Shown: in pieces, positions 15,989-25,842 of the stretch | Numbering within the stretch: position 1 is the first letter of the stretch | Layout: every line of letters begins with the position of its first letter | DNA from: an uncultured Lachnospiraceae bacterium | GTDB lineage: Bacteria > Bacillota > Clostridia > Lachnospirales > Lachnospiraceae | Direction: 5' to 3' | DNA: 64,000 nt | NCBI GenBank assembly: GCA_934432885.1 | Contig: CAKRYY010000009.1 | Location: forward strand, 1-64,000 | Notes under the pieces: model-generated | The model's database searches: none | What the model was told of the DNA's origin: nothing | What the model saw: the letters and a program-made list of their open reading frames with translations, nothing else | Program-made: the position numbers and the translations under genes

Positions 15989-18052
15989 GTGAAAAAGATA
16001 GGAACAAAATTATTGCTTGGCATTTTACCGGTGGTAATTATTGCAATGGTTGCGCTTACTGCAATTAGTGCATTCCGGGGACGTGAAATCATTGTGCAGC
16101 AGACACAGGAGAGGATGTCGGCAGAGCTTGGCTTGCAGAGAATGGGCATCAAAAATGATTTGTCGGTAATTTCCAATACGGCTGCGAATATTTCAGGAAC
16201 GGTATCAAACAGCTATAAAAGCATGACGCAGTACAATCTTGAGATGACACTTCAACAGGTCGTTGAGGGGAATGATTCCATATATGGAAGCGGCGTCTGG
16301 TTTGAGCCGAATGTTTTTAGCAGGGAAGCAACCTATATGGGTCCTTATGTACACAGAACCGGTGTAAATGGTGCTGCAATAGCGACTACCTATGATTATA
16401 GCAATGCAGAATATGATTACTTTAATCAGGAATATTATCTGAAGGGCAAAGAAACAATGGAGCCGGTATTTACATCGCCGTATTATGATGAAACCAGTAA
16501 CATTGTCATGGTAACCTGTGTGACCTCTATGTATAATTCCCTTGGTAATTTTATCGGCTGCGTCACAGTGGACATGGATTTAAAAGCCATTCAGCAGATG
16601 GTGTCAGAACTTGAGCTTGGAGAGGGAACAGATGCTATCCTGCTAACAGGGGATACAGGAACATACCTGAGCAATGTGGACACTTCTAAAGTGGAAAATA
16701 GTGTCAGCATTCTGGATGAAGAAAATGCTTCCTTGGTACAGGCAGGGCAGCAGATTCTCTCTTCTGAATCAGGCATCGTTAATTATAAAGAGGGAGAATC
16801 TCTATATAGACTGTATTATGATACAGTTCCTGGCGTAGACTGGAAGGTCATTATCAGAGTTCCGCAGGCTGCCTTAAATGCACCGATTGCACAGCTTGTA
16901 CAGATTCTGATGTTGGTATGCGCAGCTGCAATAGTAATTGTAATTATTGCTATTCTTTTGCAGGTTAGTAAGATTTCCGGCGGCATCAGGCATGTGCAGA
17001 AATTTGCAGGAACGCTGGCAGAGGGAGATTTCTCCATTCCACAGATGAAGGTAAGGTCTGCGGATGAGCTTGGACAGATGAGCAAATCCCTGAATGTGAT
17101 GTATGAGAATAATAAGGATGTGCTGCTTAATATTTCAGAGCATGCAGTGAAAATCAATGATTCCAGTGCAAACTTAAACCATGCGGCAGATGAGCTGCTT
17201 ACGCAGTTTGAACATATTACAACGCTTATCAGCTCCGTAAACGAGGCGATGATGTCTGCAAGCGCAGCGACACAGGAGGTTAATGCTTCTTCTGAGGAGG
17301 TTACTTCTTCGGTTAATGTATTGGCAGAGGAAACCGAAAAGAGCAGACAGATGTCTGAGGAAATTAAGAAGAGAGCACACTCTATTGAGGAGAGCAGCAA
17401 AGCTTCTTATGATTATGCATTAAAGCTTTCCGGGCAGTATGAGGCAAACCTGAAAAAGAGCATTGAAAATGCGCAGGTTGTTGAGTCGATTGGAAAAATG
17501 GCAGAAGTTATTTCAGGCATTGCAAAGCAGATAGATTTGCTTTCCCTGAATGCTTCCATAGAGGCGGCGAGAGCCGGAGAGCAGGGACGCGGCTTTGCTG
17601 TTGTTGCAACGGAGATTGGTAAGATGGCAGGCGATACGGCAAAGGTCGTAGGGGAGATCCAGCAGACCATCGAAGAAGTAAAGCAGGCATTTGCGCTGTT
17701 GACAGAGGATTCCAGCTCCCTGATTAAATTCTTGAAGGAAACAGTTTCCCCTGATTATGACAGCTTCGTTGAGGTCGGAAGACAGTACGGTGTAGATGCA
17801 GTGGCGATTGAGGAAAATGCACAGAAGATGTCGCAGATGGCAGCAGGCATTGAGGGCATTATGAGCGAGGTTGCCAATGCAGTACAGAATATTGCAGAGT
17901 CTGCACAAAACACAGCCAACAGCAGCGGACAGATTATGGGTACGATGCAGGAGGTATCCGGCGTTGTAAAAGAAGTATCTGAAATGGCTGGCGAGCAGGA
18001 AGCGATAGCAGGCGATTTGAATGCGGTAGTTGGAAAATTCAAACTGGATTAA
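15989..18052 (+). CDS. Methyl-accepting chemotaxis protein with dCache sensor
   Basis: A 687-residue receptor starting at a GTG behind aaggggga. TM1 is at about 8-30. The extracellular dCache-type sensor spans about 35-285 ([45 protein letters not shown]). TM2 is at about 303-326, HAMP follows to about 375, and the helical signalling domain has its hairpin tip near 514-545 ([20 protein letters not shown]). It feeds the CheA/CheW/CheC/CheD system encoded at the window start. The ligand is unknown; dCache sensors often bind amino acids or organic acids. No C-terminal CheR-docking pentapeptide is seen. Confidence 0.95.
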   Translation: MKKIGTKLLLGILPVVIIAMVALTAISAFRGREIIVQQTQERMSAELGLQRMGIKNDLSVISNTAANISGTVSNSYKSMTQYNLEMTLQQVVEGNDSIYGSGVWFEPNVFSREATYMGPYVHRTGVNGAAIATTYDYSNAEYDYFNQEYYLKGKETMEPVFTSPYYDETSNIVMVTCVTSMYNSLGNFIGCVTVDMDLKAIQQMVSELELGEGTDAILLTGDTGTYLSNVDTSKVENSVSILDEENASLVQAGQQILSSESGIVNYKEGESLYRLYYDTVPGVDWKVIIRVPQAALNAPIAQLVQILMLVCAAAIVIVIIAILLQVSKISGGIRHVQKFAGTLAEGDFSIPQMKVRSADELGQMSKSLNVMYENNKDVLLNISEHAVKINDSSANLNHAADELLTQFEHITTLISSVNEAMMSASAATQEVNASSEEVTSSVNVLAEETEKSRQMSEEIKKRAHSIEESSKASYDYALKLSGQYEANLKKSIENAQVVESIGKMAEVISGIAKQIDLLSLNASIEAARAGEQGRGFAVVATEIGKMAGDTAKVVGEIQQTIEEVKQAFALLTEDSSSLIKFLKETVSPDYDSFVEVGRQYGVDAVAIEENAQKMSQMAAGIEGIMSEVANAVQNIAESAQNTANSSGQIMGTMQEVSGVVKEVSEMAGEQEAIAGDLNAVVGKFKLD

Positions 18053-18063
18053 ATTGTACTTTT

Positions 18064-18098
18064 CTCCTTCCCTTTTGTGTGTTACAATAGGGAAGGAG
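18064..18098 (+). promoter_or_regulatory. 10-bp hairpin whose 3' arm contains the deacetylase Shine-Dalgarno sequence
   Basis: CTCCTTCCCT (18064-18073) is the exact complement of AGGGAAGGAG (18089-18098) across a 15-base loop. The 3' arm holds the AAGGAG ribosome binding site of the next gene and is followed by tttgtttta. It may act as a weak terminator of the chemoreceptor transcript, as translation control, or both. Confidence 0.6.
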
Positions 18099-18108
18099 TT
18101 TGTTTTAT

Positions 18109-19086
18109 ATGCCAGATATAACCAGCAAAAAGCGGCAAAATCGGGTGCGGCGTCTCAAACGGATGATTCTTGGCAGCATTTTACTGCTGATTCTGATTCC
18201 GTCCTGCATCTGTATTGGTTTGCTTTTTCAGATTCATTTTTTAAAACAGGAGATTTCTTCCCTGCAGGATGCAGTTGCACAGGGAGAGAGACGATTAGAG
18301 AAATATTCTGCCAGGGCAGAAGAAGAGCCTTTGGTAGCAGATAGTTCTCTTTTGGTGCTGCCGCAGGAAGAACAGACGGATGCCGGTAAACAGAGTCCGG
18401 TTTCGGGAATCCGCAAGGTGTATCTTACCTTTGATGATGGTCCCAGCATAAATACCGAGGCAATCCTTGATATTCTGAAGGAATATGACGTAAAGGCGAC
18501 CTTCTTTGTGACAGGACGGAACAAGACTGCTTATGAAGATACACTGCGCAGGATAGTTGAGGAGGGACATACGCTTGGTATGCATTCCTACAGTCATGAC
18601 TATCAGGAGATTTATCGTTCCAGACAGGCATTTATTGCAGATGTTAACAAGCTGCAGGATTATCTTCATGAGGTAACAGGAATTTATCCGGAGATATACC
18701 GTTTTCCAGGTGGAAGCAGCAATCAGGTCAGTACAGTAAATATGGAGGAATTGAAATCATATTTACAGGAGATTGGCGTTACGTGGTACGACTGGAATGT
18801 TTCCGCCGGAGATGCAGACAGCCATCCAAAGAAGGCCGAGATCGTAAAGAACTGTACACAGGGACTTGAAAATTACCATACGGCTGTTATTTTATTACAT
18901 GATGCGGCAGATAAGAGAGTGACCCTTCAGGCACTTCCAGAGATTATTGAAACTATACTGGAAATGGAAGATACCATTCTTGTGCCAATTACGGCAGATA
19001 CCGTGCCAGTACAGCATAATGCAATACAGACAGACTTTACAGCAGCCCCCAAAGGGCATCAGGAAAAAACTATGATTACACAGTAA
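18109..19086 (+). CDS. Membrane-anchored polysaccharide deacetylase (NodB domain)
   Basis: The ATG at 18109 is 10 bases after AAGGAG; the upstream in-frame TTG at 18100 is too close. The 325-residue protein has an N-terminal signal anchor (about 19-41) and a short coiled linker. The NodB domain begins near residue 103: TFDDGP (Asp109, Asp110), HSYSH (His159 and His163 as metal ligands), YRFPGG, WYDWNVSAGD and ILLHDA. It is a carbohydrate esterase 4 enzyme, likely removing N-acetyl groups from peptidoglycan or another surface glycan outside the membrane. Confidence 0.92.
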   Translation: MPDITSKKRQNRVRRLKRMILGSILLLILIPSCICIGLLFQIHFLKQEISSLQDAVAQGERRLEKYSARAEEEPLVADSSLLVLPQEEQTDAGKQSPVSGIRKVYLTFDDGPSINTEAILDILKEYDVKATFFVTGRNKTAYEDTLRRIVEEGHTLGMHSYSHDYQEIYRSRQAFIADVNKLQDYLHEVTGIYPEIYRFPGGSSNQVSTVNMEELKSYLQEIGVTWYDWNVSAGDADSHPKKAEIVKNCTQGLENYHTAVILLHDAADKRVTLQALPEIIETILEMEDTILVPITADTVPVQHNAIQTDFTAAPKGHQEKTMITQ

Positions 19087-19120
19087 TTGCAGTGATAAGA
19101 GAAAGAATGGAGGATACGAG

Positions 19121-19894
19121 ATGGGCTTTTTTTCAGATTTAAAGGAAGACCTTTCACAGGCAGTAAACGAATTGATTCCTGAAGAGGAAATGAGCGCAGA
19201 CGCAGCAGAAACGCCGGCTGAAACGATTGACGACGTGCAAGAAACAAAGGAAGAAACAGACAGAAACGCTGATTTGGACTTTATGAAGGATACAGCGGAT
19301 CAGGTTCAGGAGGAAAAGGATATGTCTGATACATTAGAATCTCTGTTAGAGCAGATTGACACAAAGGAACAGGAGCCGGCGGCAGAGCCTGCACCTAAAA
19401 TGGTGGGTGCATCCGCTCCCAGCGGAGCAATCAGTGATGAGGTCGCTGTGGTAACACAGGGAATGAAAATCAAGGGTGATATGACTTCAGACGGTTCTCT
19501 GGACGTAGTCGGAACAATAGAAGGAAATATTGACATTCTGGGAAAACTGAATGTAACAGGAACGATTTCCGGTAATTCCAAGGCATCTGAGATTTATGCA
19601 GAAAATGCAAAGATTACAGGAGAGGTTCGCAGCGACGGCAGTGTGAAAATTGGACAGAGCTCCGTTATCATTGGCAATATTTTTGCCAACAGCGCAGTGA
19701 TTGCAGGTGCGGTAAAGGGAGACATTGATGTGCATGGACCGGTTATTCTGGATACTTCTGCGATTGTTATGGGAAATATCAAGTCCAAATCCGTACAGAT
19801 TAACAATGGTGCAGTTATCGAAGGTCTCTGCTCACAGTGCTATGCAGATGTAAATCCGACCTCCTTCTTTGAAGAATTCAAAAAAAGAAAATAA
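19121..19894 (+). CDS. Bactofilin-family polymer-forming cytoskeletal protein
   Basis: A 257-residue protein. The acidic N-terminal region (about 1-105) is probably disordered. The bactofilin beta-helix core (about 107-240) has repeating short turns such as MKIKGDMTSDGSLDVVGTIE, NVTGTISGNS and GAVKGDIDVHGPV. A short basic tail (EEFKKRK) ends it. Bactofilins assemble without nucleotide into filaments that organise wall enzymes or division sites. It starts 34 bases after the deacetylase and ends 18 bases before pyrH, so it may be co-expressed with both. Confidence 0.9.
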   Translation: MGFFSDLKEDLSQAVNELIPEEEMSADAAETPAETIDDVQETKEETDRNADLDFMKDTADQVQEEKDMSDTLESLLEQIDTKEQEPAAEPAPKMVGASAPSGAISDEVAVVTQGMKIKGDMTSDGSLDVVGTIEGNIDILGKLNVTGTISGNSKASEIYAENAKITGEVRSDGSVKIGQSSVIIGNIFANSAVIAGAVKGDIDVHGPVILDTSAIVMGNIKSKSVQINNGAVIEGLCSQCYADVNPTSFFEEFKKRK

Positions 19895-19912
19895 GAGAGC
19901 AGAGGAAAGACA

Positions 19913-20608
19913 ATGCAGAGAATTTTGTTAAAGCTCAGCGGAGAAGCGCTGGCAGGAGATAAAAAAACAGGCTTTGACGAACCTACGGTAAAAAAGGTCG
20001 CTTTGCAGGTAAAGCAGCTTGTAGATGACGGCGTACAGGTCGGCATTGTAATTGGCGGCGGCAATTTCTGGCGCGGACGCTCCAGCGAAAACATTGACCG
20101 TACAAAGGCAGATCAGATTGGGATGCTGGCAACGATTATGAACTGCATCTATGTATCGGAGATTTTCCGAAGCGAGGGCATGATGACAAATATTCTGACC
20201 CCCTTTGAATGTGGCTCCTTTACGAAGCTTTTTTCAAAGGACCGGGCAAACAAATATTTTTCACGCGGGATGGTAGTCTTTTTTGCAGGCGGTACGGGAC
20301 ATCCGTATTTTTCGACGGATACCGGTGTTGTGCTCCGTGCGATTGAAGTAGATGCGGATGTGATTCTGCTGGCGAAGGCGGTAGACGGCGTTTATGACGA
20401 CGACCCCAGAAGCAACCCGGCAGCAAAAAAATATGATGAGGTTACGATTGACGAGGTAATTGCCAAGAATCTGCAGGTAGTGGATATGACGGCATCCATT
20501 CTGGCAAGAGACAATAAGATGCCGATGTGGGTGTTTGGCTTACAGGAAGAAAACAGCATTGTCAATACAGTAAAAGGAAAATTTAACGGAACAAAGGTTA
20601 CCGTTTAA
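19913..20608 (+). CDS. pyrH: UMP kinase
   Basis: A 231-residue amino-acid-kinase fold protein that converts UMP to UDP with ATP. Diagnostic segments are ILLKLSGEALAGD at the N-terminus, VIGGGNFWRGR near residue 48 and AVDGVYDDDPRSNP near 157. Length and the pyrH-frr-uppS order are standard for Firmicutes. Confidence 0.98.
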   Translation: MQRILLKLSGEALAGDKKTGFDEPTVKKVALQVKQLVDDGVQVGIVIGGGNFWRGRSSENIDRTKADQIGMLATIMNCIYVSEIFRSEGMMTNILTPFECGSFTKLFSKDRANKYFSRGMVVFFAGGTGHPYFSTDTGVVLRAIEVDADVILLAKAVDGVYDDDPRSNPAAKKYDEVTIDEVIAKNLQVVDMTASILARDNKMPMWVFGLQEENSIVNTVKGKFNGTKVTV

Positions 20609-20622
20609 CAGGAGGAAAGGTT

Positions 20623-21174
20623 ATGGATGAGAGAGTAAAGCAGTTTGAAGGCAAAATGGAAAAGGCATACGAATTTTTACTGGCAGACTTTGCTACAATC
20701 CGTGCAGGACGCGCCAATCCCCATGTGCTGGACAAGATTAGAGTGGATTATTATGGTACGCCTACACCGATTCAGCAGGTTGGAAACATCTCTGTTCCTG
20801 AAGCAAGGATGATTCAGATTGCACCCTGGGAGAAATCACTCTTAAAGGAAATTGAGAAGGCAATTCTGACTTCCGACATTGGAATCAATCCTTCCAATGA
20901 TGGTTCTGTTATTCGTCTGGTATTTCCGGAGCTGACCGAGGAGCGTAGAAAAGAGCTTGTTAAGGAAGTGAAGAAGAAAGGTGAAGAAGGCAAGGTTGCA
21001 GTACGCAATATCCGCCGCGATGGAAATGATTCCTTTAAGAAGCTCGCAAAAGAGGAAGTTTCCGAGGATGAAATCAAGCAGCTGGAAGAGGATTTACAGA
21101 AGGTGACGGATAAGTTCGTAAAGGAAATTGACAAGGCAGTTGAGGAAAAATCCAAGGAAATCCTTACTGTATAG
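20623..21174 (+). CDS. frr: Ribosome recycling factor
   Basis: A 183-residue protein of standard length. It has the long helix start FEGKMEKAYEFLLADFATIR, then RAGRANPHVLDKIRVDYYGT and RRDGNDSFKKL. With EF-G it splits post-termination ribosomes. The ggaggaaagg Shine-Dalgarno sequence is strong and the gene follows pyrH by 14 bases. Confidence 0.98.
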   Translation: MDERVKQFEGKMEKAYEFLLADFATIRAGRANPHVLDKIRVDYYGTPTPIQQVGNISVPEARMIQIAPWEKSLLKEIEKAILTSDIGINPSNDGSVIRLVFPELTEERRKELVKEVKKKGEEGKVAVRNIRRDGNDSFKKLAKEEVSEDEIKQLEEDLQKVTDKFVKEIDKAVEEKSKEILTV

Positions 21175-21212
21175 GGGCAGGCCGAATAAAAACGCATAAA
21201 TTACGAAAGACT

Positions 21213-21247
21213 AAGGGGCGGGCATCGTAAGTTGCCTTCCCCCTTTT
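21213..21247 (+). terminator. Hairpin before uppS, possible weak terminator or attenuator
   Basis: AAGGGG..GGCA pairs with TTGCC..CCCCCTT with a small internal loop, followed by TTTTG. It lies in the 91-base gap between frr and uppS. The T tract is short, so partial read-through is likely; I saw no clear promoter after it. Confidence 0.4.
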
Positions 21248-21265
21248 GTTAAGAGGGAAACTGAT

Positions 21266-21973
21266 ATGAAGATACCGAATCATGTCGCTATTATACTGGA
21301 TGGAAATGGCAGATGGGCGAAAAGCAAGGGTATGCCAAGAAATTATGGCCATGTACAGGGGGCAAAGCAGGTAGAGTTAATCTGTGAAAAGGCTTATAAA
21401 ATGGGGATTCAATATCTGACGGTATATGCTTTCTCGACGGAAAACTGGAATCGCCCTGCAGACGAGGTAGACGCGCTCATGAAGCTGCTACGCAATTATA
21501 TGAAAAACTGTCTGAAAACGGCAGAGAAGAACCGTATGTGCGTAAGGGTCATTGGCGATAAGACAAGGCTGGATGCGGATATTCAGAAAAGGATAGCGGA
21601 GCTTGAGGAAGCGACAAAGGATAACGATGGACTGCATTTCCAGATTGCAATCAACTATGGCGGTCGGGATGAACTGCGGCGGGCAGTGGCTGCGATCAGT
21701 AAAGAGACTTTGGAAGGGAAGCTTTCTCCTGCTGAGATTACTGAGGAGACGATTTCAGAGCATCTGGATACGCATGGACTGCCGGAGCCGGATCTTTTGA
21801 TACGTACCTGCGGCGAACAGAGAATTTCCAATTTTCTGCTCTGGCAGCTCGCCTATACGGAATTTTATTTTACACCGGTAGCATGGCCTGATTTTACCGA
21901 GGCAGAATTGGCCAAAGCCATAGAAGCATATAATACAAGAGAAAGACGTTATGGCGGCGTAAAGGAGGAGTAG
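21266..21973 (+). CDS. uppS: Undecaprenyl diphosphate synthase
   Basis: A 235-residue cis-prenyltransferase. The signature IILDGNGRWAKSKG is at residues about 9-22, followed by YAFSTENWNRP and the C-terminal DLLIRTCGEQRISNFLLWQL. It makes the C55 lipid carrier for wall synthesis. cdsA starts one base after its stop, so the two are coupled. Confidence 0.97.
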   Translation: MKIPNHVAIILDGNGRWAKSKGMPRNYGHVQGAKQVELICEKAYKMGIQYLTVYAFSTENWNRPADEVDALMKLLRNYMKNCLKTAEKNRMCVRVIGDKTRLDADIQKRIAELEEATKDNDGLHFQIAINYGGRDELRRAVAAISKETLEGKLSPAEITEETISEHLDTHGLPEPDLLIRTCGEQRISNFLLWQLAYTEFYFTPVAWPDFTEAELAKAIEAYNTRERRYGGVKEE

Positions 21974-21974
21974 C

Positions 21975-22823
21975 ATGGGCAAGCGGATTATAAGCGGAGC
22001 AGCGGTTGCGCTTCTTGCCATAGCGGCAATCTTTGCAGGCGGTTTTATACTGTCTGCCGCTTTGCTTTGTATTTCCTGCATTGCCTATCGGGAACTTTGC
22101 AGGGCGACAAAGACGGCGTCATCCGATAAGCCCGGCGGTTTGGAAATCGTAGGCTATATTGGAATTGTATTATACTATGGACTGATTACGGCAGCCTCAG
22201 AGGGCATTGCCTTTGTGGAAAGAGAGAGGTTTGGACTGTTTCTTGCCATGCTGTTTCTTGTTATTCTGATGCTGCAGATGGCGGTTTATGTCATTACATT
22301 TCCAAAATATCGGTCAGAGCAGGTAATGGCGGCGTTCTTCTGCATGATTTATGCGCCGGTGCTTTTGTCCTTTATTTATTTGACGACCTGTATGCGCTAT
22401 GGCTTTTATCTTGTCTGGATGATTTTTATCAGCTCATGGGTATGCGATACCTGCGCATATTTTACAGGCGTAGCGTTTGGCAGGCATAAGCTTGCGCCGG
22501 TACTCAGCCCCAAAAAGTCTATAGAGGGAGCGGTAGGCGGCGTAGTTGGTTCTGCTGTCGTTGGTGCGTTATTTTCGTTCCTTCTGGTAGAACGTGCGGT
22601 ACCAAACCAGACAGTTACGTGGGTATTTGCCCTTATTGGCGGAATTGGCGCGGCCATTTCCCAGATTGGAGATTTGGCGGCATCTGCAATCAAGAGAAAT
22701 CATGAAATTAAGGACTACGGCACCTGTATTCCGGGGCACGGTGGTATTATGGACCGCTTTGACAGTGTTATTTTTACTGCACCGATTATTTATTTTCTGG
22801 CGCAGATGCTGATGATAGGTTAG
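21975..22823 (+). CDS. cdsA: Phosphatidate cytidylyltransferase
   Basis: A 282-residue polytopic membrane protein with about eight hydrophobic helices. The CdsA signature is at the C-terminus: SAIKRNHEIKDYGTCIPGHG followed by GIMDRFDS. It makes CDP-diacylglycerol for phospholipids. It sits in the conserved uppS-cdsA-dxr-rseP series. Confidence 0.96.
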   Translation: MGKRIISGAAVALLAIAAIFAGGFILSAALLCISCIAYRELCRATKTASSDKPGGLEIVGYIGIVLYYGLITAASEGIAFVERERFGLFLAMLFLVILMLQMAVYVITFPKYRSEQVMAAFFCMIYAPVLLSFIYLTTCMRYGFYLVWMIFISSWVCDTCAYFTGVAFGRHKLAPVLSPKKSIEGAVGGVVGSAVVGALFSFLLVERAVPNQTVTWVFALIGGIGAAISQIGDLAASAIKRNHEIKDYGTCIPGHGGIMDRFDSVIFTAPIIYFLAQMLMIG

Positions 22824-22835
22824 GAGCATGAACAA

Positions 22836-23978
22836 ATGAAAAAAATAGGGATTTTGGGCGCGACAGGTTCTATTGGGACCCAGACGCTGGAGATCGTAAG
22901 GAACCATAGAGATGAAGTGCAGGTAGTGGCTCTGGCTGCTGGAAAAAATGCAGCGCTTTTGGAAAAGCAGATTCGTGAGTTTGAGCCGCGTCTTGCTGTT
23001 TTGTGGGATGAGGAGGCCAGCAGGGATTTAAAGGAGCGCGTAAGCGACCTGGATGTTAAAGTGCTCTCCGGTATGGAAGGACTTCTGGAAATTGCGGCAA
23101 TGGAGGAGATGGAGGCGCTTGTAACCGCAGTTGTCGGTATGATAGGCGTACAGCCTACTCTTGCGGCAATCGAGCACGGAAAGGATATACTGCTTGCCAA
23201 TAAGGAAACGCTGGTAACAGCAGGGCATCTGCTGATGCCGCTTGCAAAGGAAAAGGGCGTTAAGATTCTGCCTGTAGACAGTGAACACAGTGCAATTTTC
23301 CAGTCCCTAAACGGCGAGAAAAAAAGTCGGGTTAAGAAAATTTTACTGACTGCATCCGGCGGACCGTTTCGCGGAAAGAAGCGTGAGGAGCTGGCAGGGA
23401 TGCGCGTAGAGGACGCATTGAAGCATCCAAACTGGTCGATGGGAAGAAAGATTACGATTGACTCTGCAACGATGGTAAATAAGGGGCTGGAGGTCATGGA
23501 AGCCAAGTGGCTTTTTGATGTGGAGCTTGACCAGATTCAGGTTGTCGTACAGCCGCAGAGTATTATTCATTCAATGGTAGAGTATGCAGATGGAAGCATC
23601 ATTGCGCAGCTTGGGCTGCCGGATATGAAGCTGCCAATACAGTATGCGCTGTTTTATCCTGACAGAAAGCCGATGCCGGGACCTGAGCTTGATTTTTTTG
23701 AGCTGGCGCAGATTACATTTGAAAAGCCGGACCTTGAAACGTTTACGGGACTACAGCTTGCATTTGACGCTATGCGGATAGGCGGCAGTATGCCGACTGT
23801 TTACAATGCTGCAAATGAAAAGGCAGTCGGACTCTTTTTAAACCGGAAAATTTCCTTTTTGCAGATACCTGAGATTATTGAAATGTGCATGGAACAGCAC
23901 AGGGTAATTGCAAATCCGTCTGTAGCGCAGATTCTGGAAACGGAGCGCTGGACGTATGACTGTATCAATATAAAGTAG
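22836..23978 (+). CDS. dxr: 1-deoxy-D-xylulose 5-phosphate reductoisomerase
   Basis: A 380-residue enzyme of the MEP isoprenoid pathway. It has an NADPH-binding N-terminus (ILGATGSIGTQTLEIVR), the NKETLVTAG loop and the catalytic segment PVDSEHSAIFQSL. It supplies isoprenoid precursors, later used with IspG and UppS from the same cluster. Confidence 0.98.
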   Translation: MKKIGILGATGSIGTQTLEIVRNHRDEVQVVALAAGKNAALLEKQIREFEPRLAVLWDEEASRDLKERVSDLDVKVLSGMEGLLEIAAMEEMEALVTAVVGMIGVQPTLAAIEHGKDILLANKETLVTAGHLLMPLAKEKGVKILPVDSEHSAIFQSLNGEKKSRVKKILLTASGGPFRGKKREELAGMRVEDALKHPNWSMGRKITIDSATMVNKGLEVMEAKWLFDVELDQIQVVVQPQSIIHSMVEYADGSIIAQLGLPDMKLPIQYALFYPDRKPMPGPELDFFELAQITFEKPDLETFTGLQLAFDAMRIGGSMPTVYNAANEKAVGLFLNRKISFLQIPEIIEMCMEQHRVIANPSVAQILETERWTYDCINIK

Positions 23979-25052
23979 GTGAGTGCGTTGGCAATACTGA
24001 TATTTATTCTGATTATTTGCGGGATTGTAATATCCCATGAACTGGGGCACTTTCTTGTGGCGAAGGCAAACGGAATTACCGTAAAGGAATTTTTTGTGGG
24101 AATGGGACCTACGCTGTTTTCTTTCACCAGAGGAGGAACAAAATATTCCCTGAAGCTTTTTCCGGTAGGCGGAGCCTGCGTTTTTGAAGGCGAGGACGGA
24201 AAGACGGAGAGCGACGAGGAGGGAGAGACGCTTCCTCTTTCGAAGGGAGCGTTCCCGAATGCAAGTGTATGGGCAAGGATTGCAACGGTGGCTGCAGGCC
24301 CTGCATTTAATTTTATTTTGGCGTATGTGCTGGCACTCCTGATTGTTGGAACCACATATTCCGACAGGCCGGTTGTGCAGGAGGTCATTCCCGGTTATCC
24401 GGCGCAGGAAGCGGGAATGAAGAGCGGCGATTTGATTACGAAGCTTGGCGGCGAGCGCGTATATCTTTCCAGAGAGGTCAATCTGATTACCATGCTGCGG
24501 CAGGGGGAGACTCTGTCGGTAGAATATCTGCGGGATGGCAAAAAGATGGAAACGGTGCTGACACCGAAATATGATGAGGAAAATGGCAGGTATCTGCTGG
24601 GCTTTCAGGGCTATGCAGAGTATTTTAAATGTTCGCCCTTACAGGTATTCCAATACAGCTTTTATGAAGTACGCTATGGACTGAAGGCTACGGTAAAGAG
24701 TCTTCAGATGCTGGTACAGGGTAAGGCGGACCGGGAGCAGGTGTCCGGGCCGATTGGAATTGCTGTACTTGTGGACGATGTGACACAGCAGACAAAGCCG
24801 TATGGAGTCTGGGTGACCGTAGTCAATCTGTTAAATCTTGCATTGTTGCTTTCGGTCAATCTCGGTGTTTTAAATCTTCTTCCGCTTCCGGCGCTGGACG
24901 GCGGCAGACTGGTATTTCTGCTGGTGGAGGTGGTGCGCGGTAAGCCCGTGCCGCCGGAAAAAGAGGGTATGGTGCATCTGGCTGGTTTCTTGATTTTATG
25001 CGGCCTGATGGTGTTGATTATGTACAACGATATTGTGAAATTACTTCGGTAA
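23979..25052 (+). CDS. rseP: Site-2 intramembrane zinc metalloprotease RseP
   Basis: A 357-residue protein. The zinc motif HELGH is at residues 20-24 in TM1. A central PDZ domain (VIPGYPAQEAGMKSGDLITK) follows, and the second metal site LPALDGGRL is near the C-terminus. It cuts transmembrane anti-sigma factors and signal peptide remnants. The start is uncertain: GTG at 23979 abuts the dxr stop, while an in-frame TTG at 23988 has a better-spaced aggtga. Confidence 0.95.
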   Translation: MSALAILIFILIICGIVISHELGHFLVAKANGITVKEFFVGMGPTLFSFTRGGTKYSLKLFPVGGACVFEGEDGKTESDEEGETLPLSKGAFPNASVWARIATVAAGPAFNFILAYVLALLIVGTTYSDRPVVQEVIPGYPAQEAGMKSGDLITKLGGERVYLSREVNLITMLRQGETLSVEYLRDGKKMETVLTPKYDEENGRYLLGFQGYAEYFKCSPLQVFQYSFYEVRYGLKATVKSLQMLVQGKADREQVSGPIGIAVLVDDVTQQTKPYGVWVTVVNLLNLALLLSVNLGVLNLLPLPALDGGRLVFLLVEVVRGKPVPPEKEGMVHLAGFLILCGLMVLIMYNDIVKLLR

Positions 25053-25062
25053 AGGAGCCTGT

Positions 25063-25842
25063 ATGATACATTTACAGAGCTGTGTATGCAGGGCGGAGGC
25101 TTCAGGCAAAGGGCAGACCTTGAGTGCGCTTTCCCTGCAGCAGGTGCTCCTGCGCCGTGGTGAATGTATGCTTGCGGTAGTCTGCTGCGGACCGGATTTT
25201 CAGGGGATGGCTGCGGCAGATAAACAGGCAATGAGTCACTACGGCGTACAGTACCTGACAAGATGGTTTTATCAGGAAGGAAAAGAGCTTATCTGCCGCA
25301 ACGCGGCAAAGGAACTTATCTTACTTGCCCTACAAAGGCAAATCTCCCTGCTCAGGGAATATTTCAGTCAATTTAGTAAAACAGAAGCGTCGATGGATAC
25401 TGCCAAAACAGAATTTTCCTGCAGCGGTATTCTGATTGTGAAAAAGCAGTATTACCTGTTCCAAAGCGGAAATGGGTGTATTTTTCATGCAAAGAAATCA
25501 ATGCTTCCCAAAATCTTTGCAGGAAAACAGGCTCCATACCGTTTATGCCGACACCAGAATGGGATAAGAGTCTGGCTGCTTTCGGAAAAGGAGGCGTACT
25601 TTGATATGGCGAGACTTAAGAGGGGAGAAGCTTTTCTTCTTGGCATTGTGGATAAGAAGGATGATTTTTCGCAGCTCTTATATGCAGCGGAGGTAGGGGC
25701 GTCCCTGCTCCGCAGAGGCAGGACGCCTCTACAAAGGCGGCTTGAAATGCTTATGCAGAAGCAGGACGAGATACATCTGGCTGCAGGAATCGTGCTGGAA
25801 AAAGGAGGGGATGGCAGTAGATGGAGAGGTATCGGTATTTAA
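25063..25842 (+). CDS. Degenerate PP2C-like protein paired with a Ser/Thr kinase
   Basis: A 259-residue soluble protein that I cannot assign firmly. Its segment order resembles PP2C phosphatases: VVCCGPDFQGMAAADKQAM where the DGxGG metal motif should be, a helical region, the strand pattern ILIVKKQYYLFQSGNGCIFH, and a C-terminus RTPLQRRLEMLMQKQDEIHL that mimics the late DNAT strand. Metal-binding Asp residues are missing at those places, so it may be a pseudophosphatase. Its 3' end overlaps the kinase gene by 22 bases, implying coupled translation. It interrupts the usual rseP-ispG neighbourhood. Confidence 0.5.
   Translation: MIHLQSCVCRAEASGKGQTLSALSLQQVLLRRGECMLAVVCCGPDFQGMAAADKQAMSHYGVQYLTRWFYQEGKELICRNAAKELILLALQRQISLLREYFSQFSKTEASMDTAKTEFSCSGILIVKKQYYLFQSGNGCIFHAKKSMLPKIFAGKQAPYRLCRHQNGIRVWLLSEKEAYFDMARLKRGEAFLLGIVDKKDDFSQLLYAAEVGASLLRRGRTPLQRRLEMLMQKQDEIHLAAGIVLEKGGDGSRWRGIGI

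Noticed and set aside
18083..18088. TACAAT as promoter of the deacetylase gene
   Set aside because: It is in the loop of the hairpin, lacks a -35 at 16-18 bases, and would start transcription within the ribosome site.
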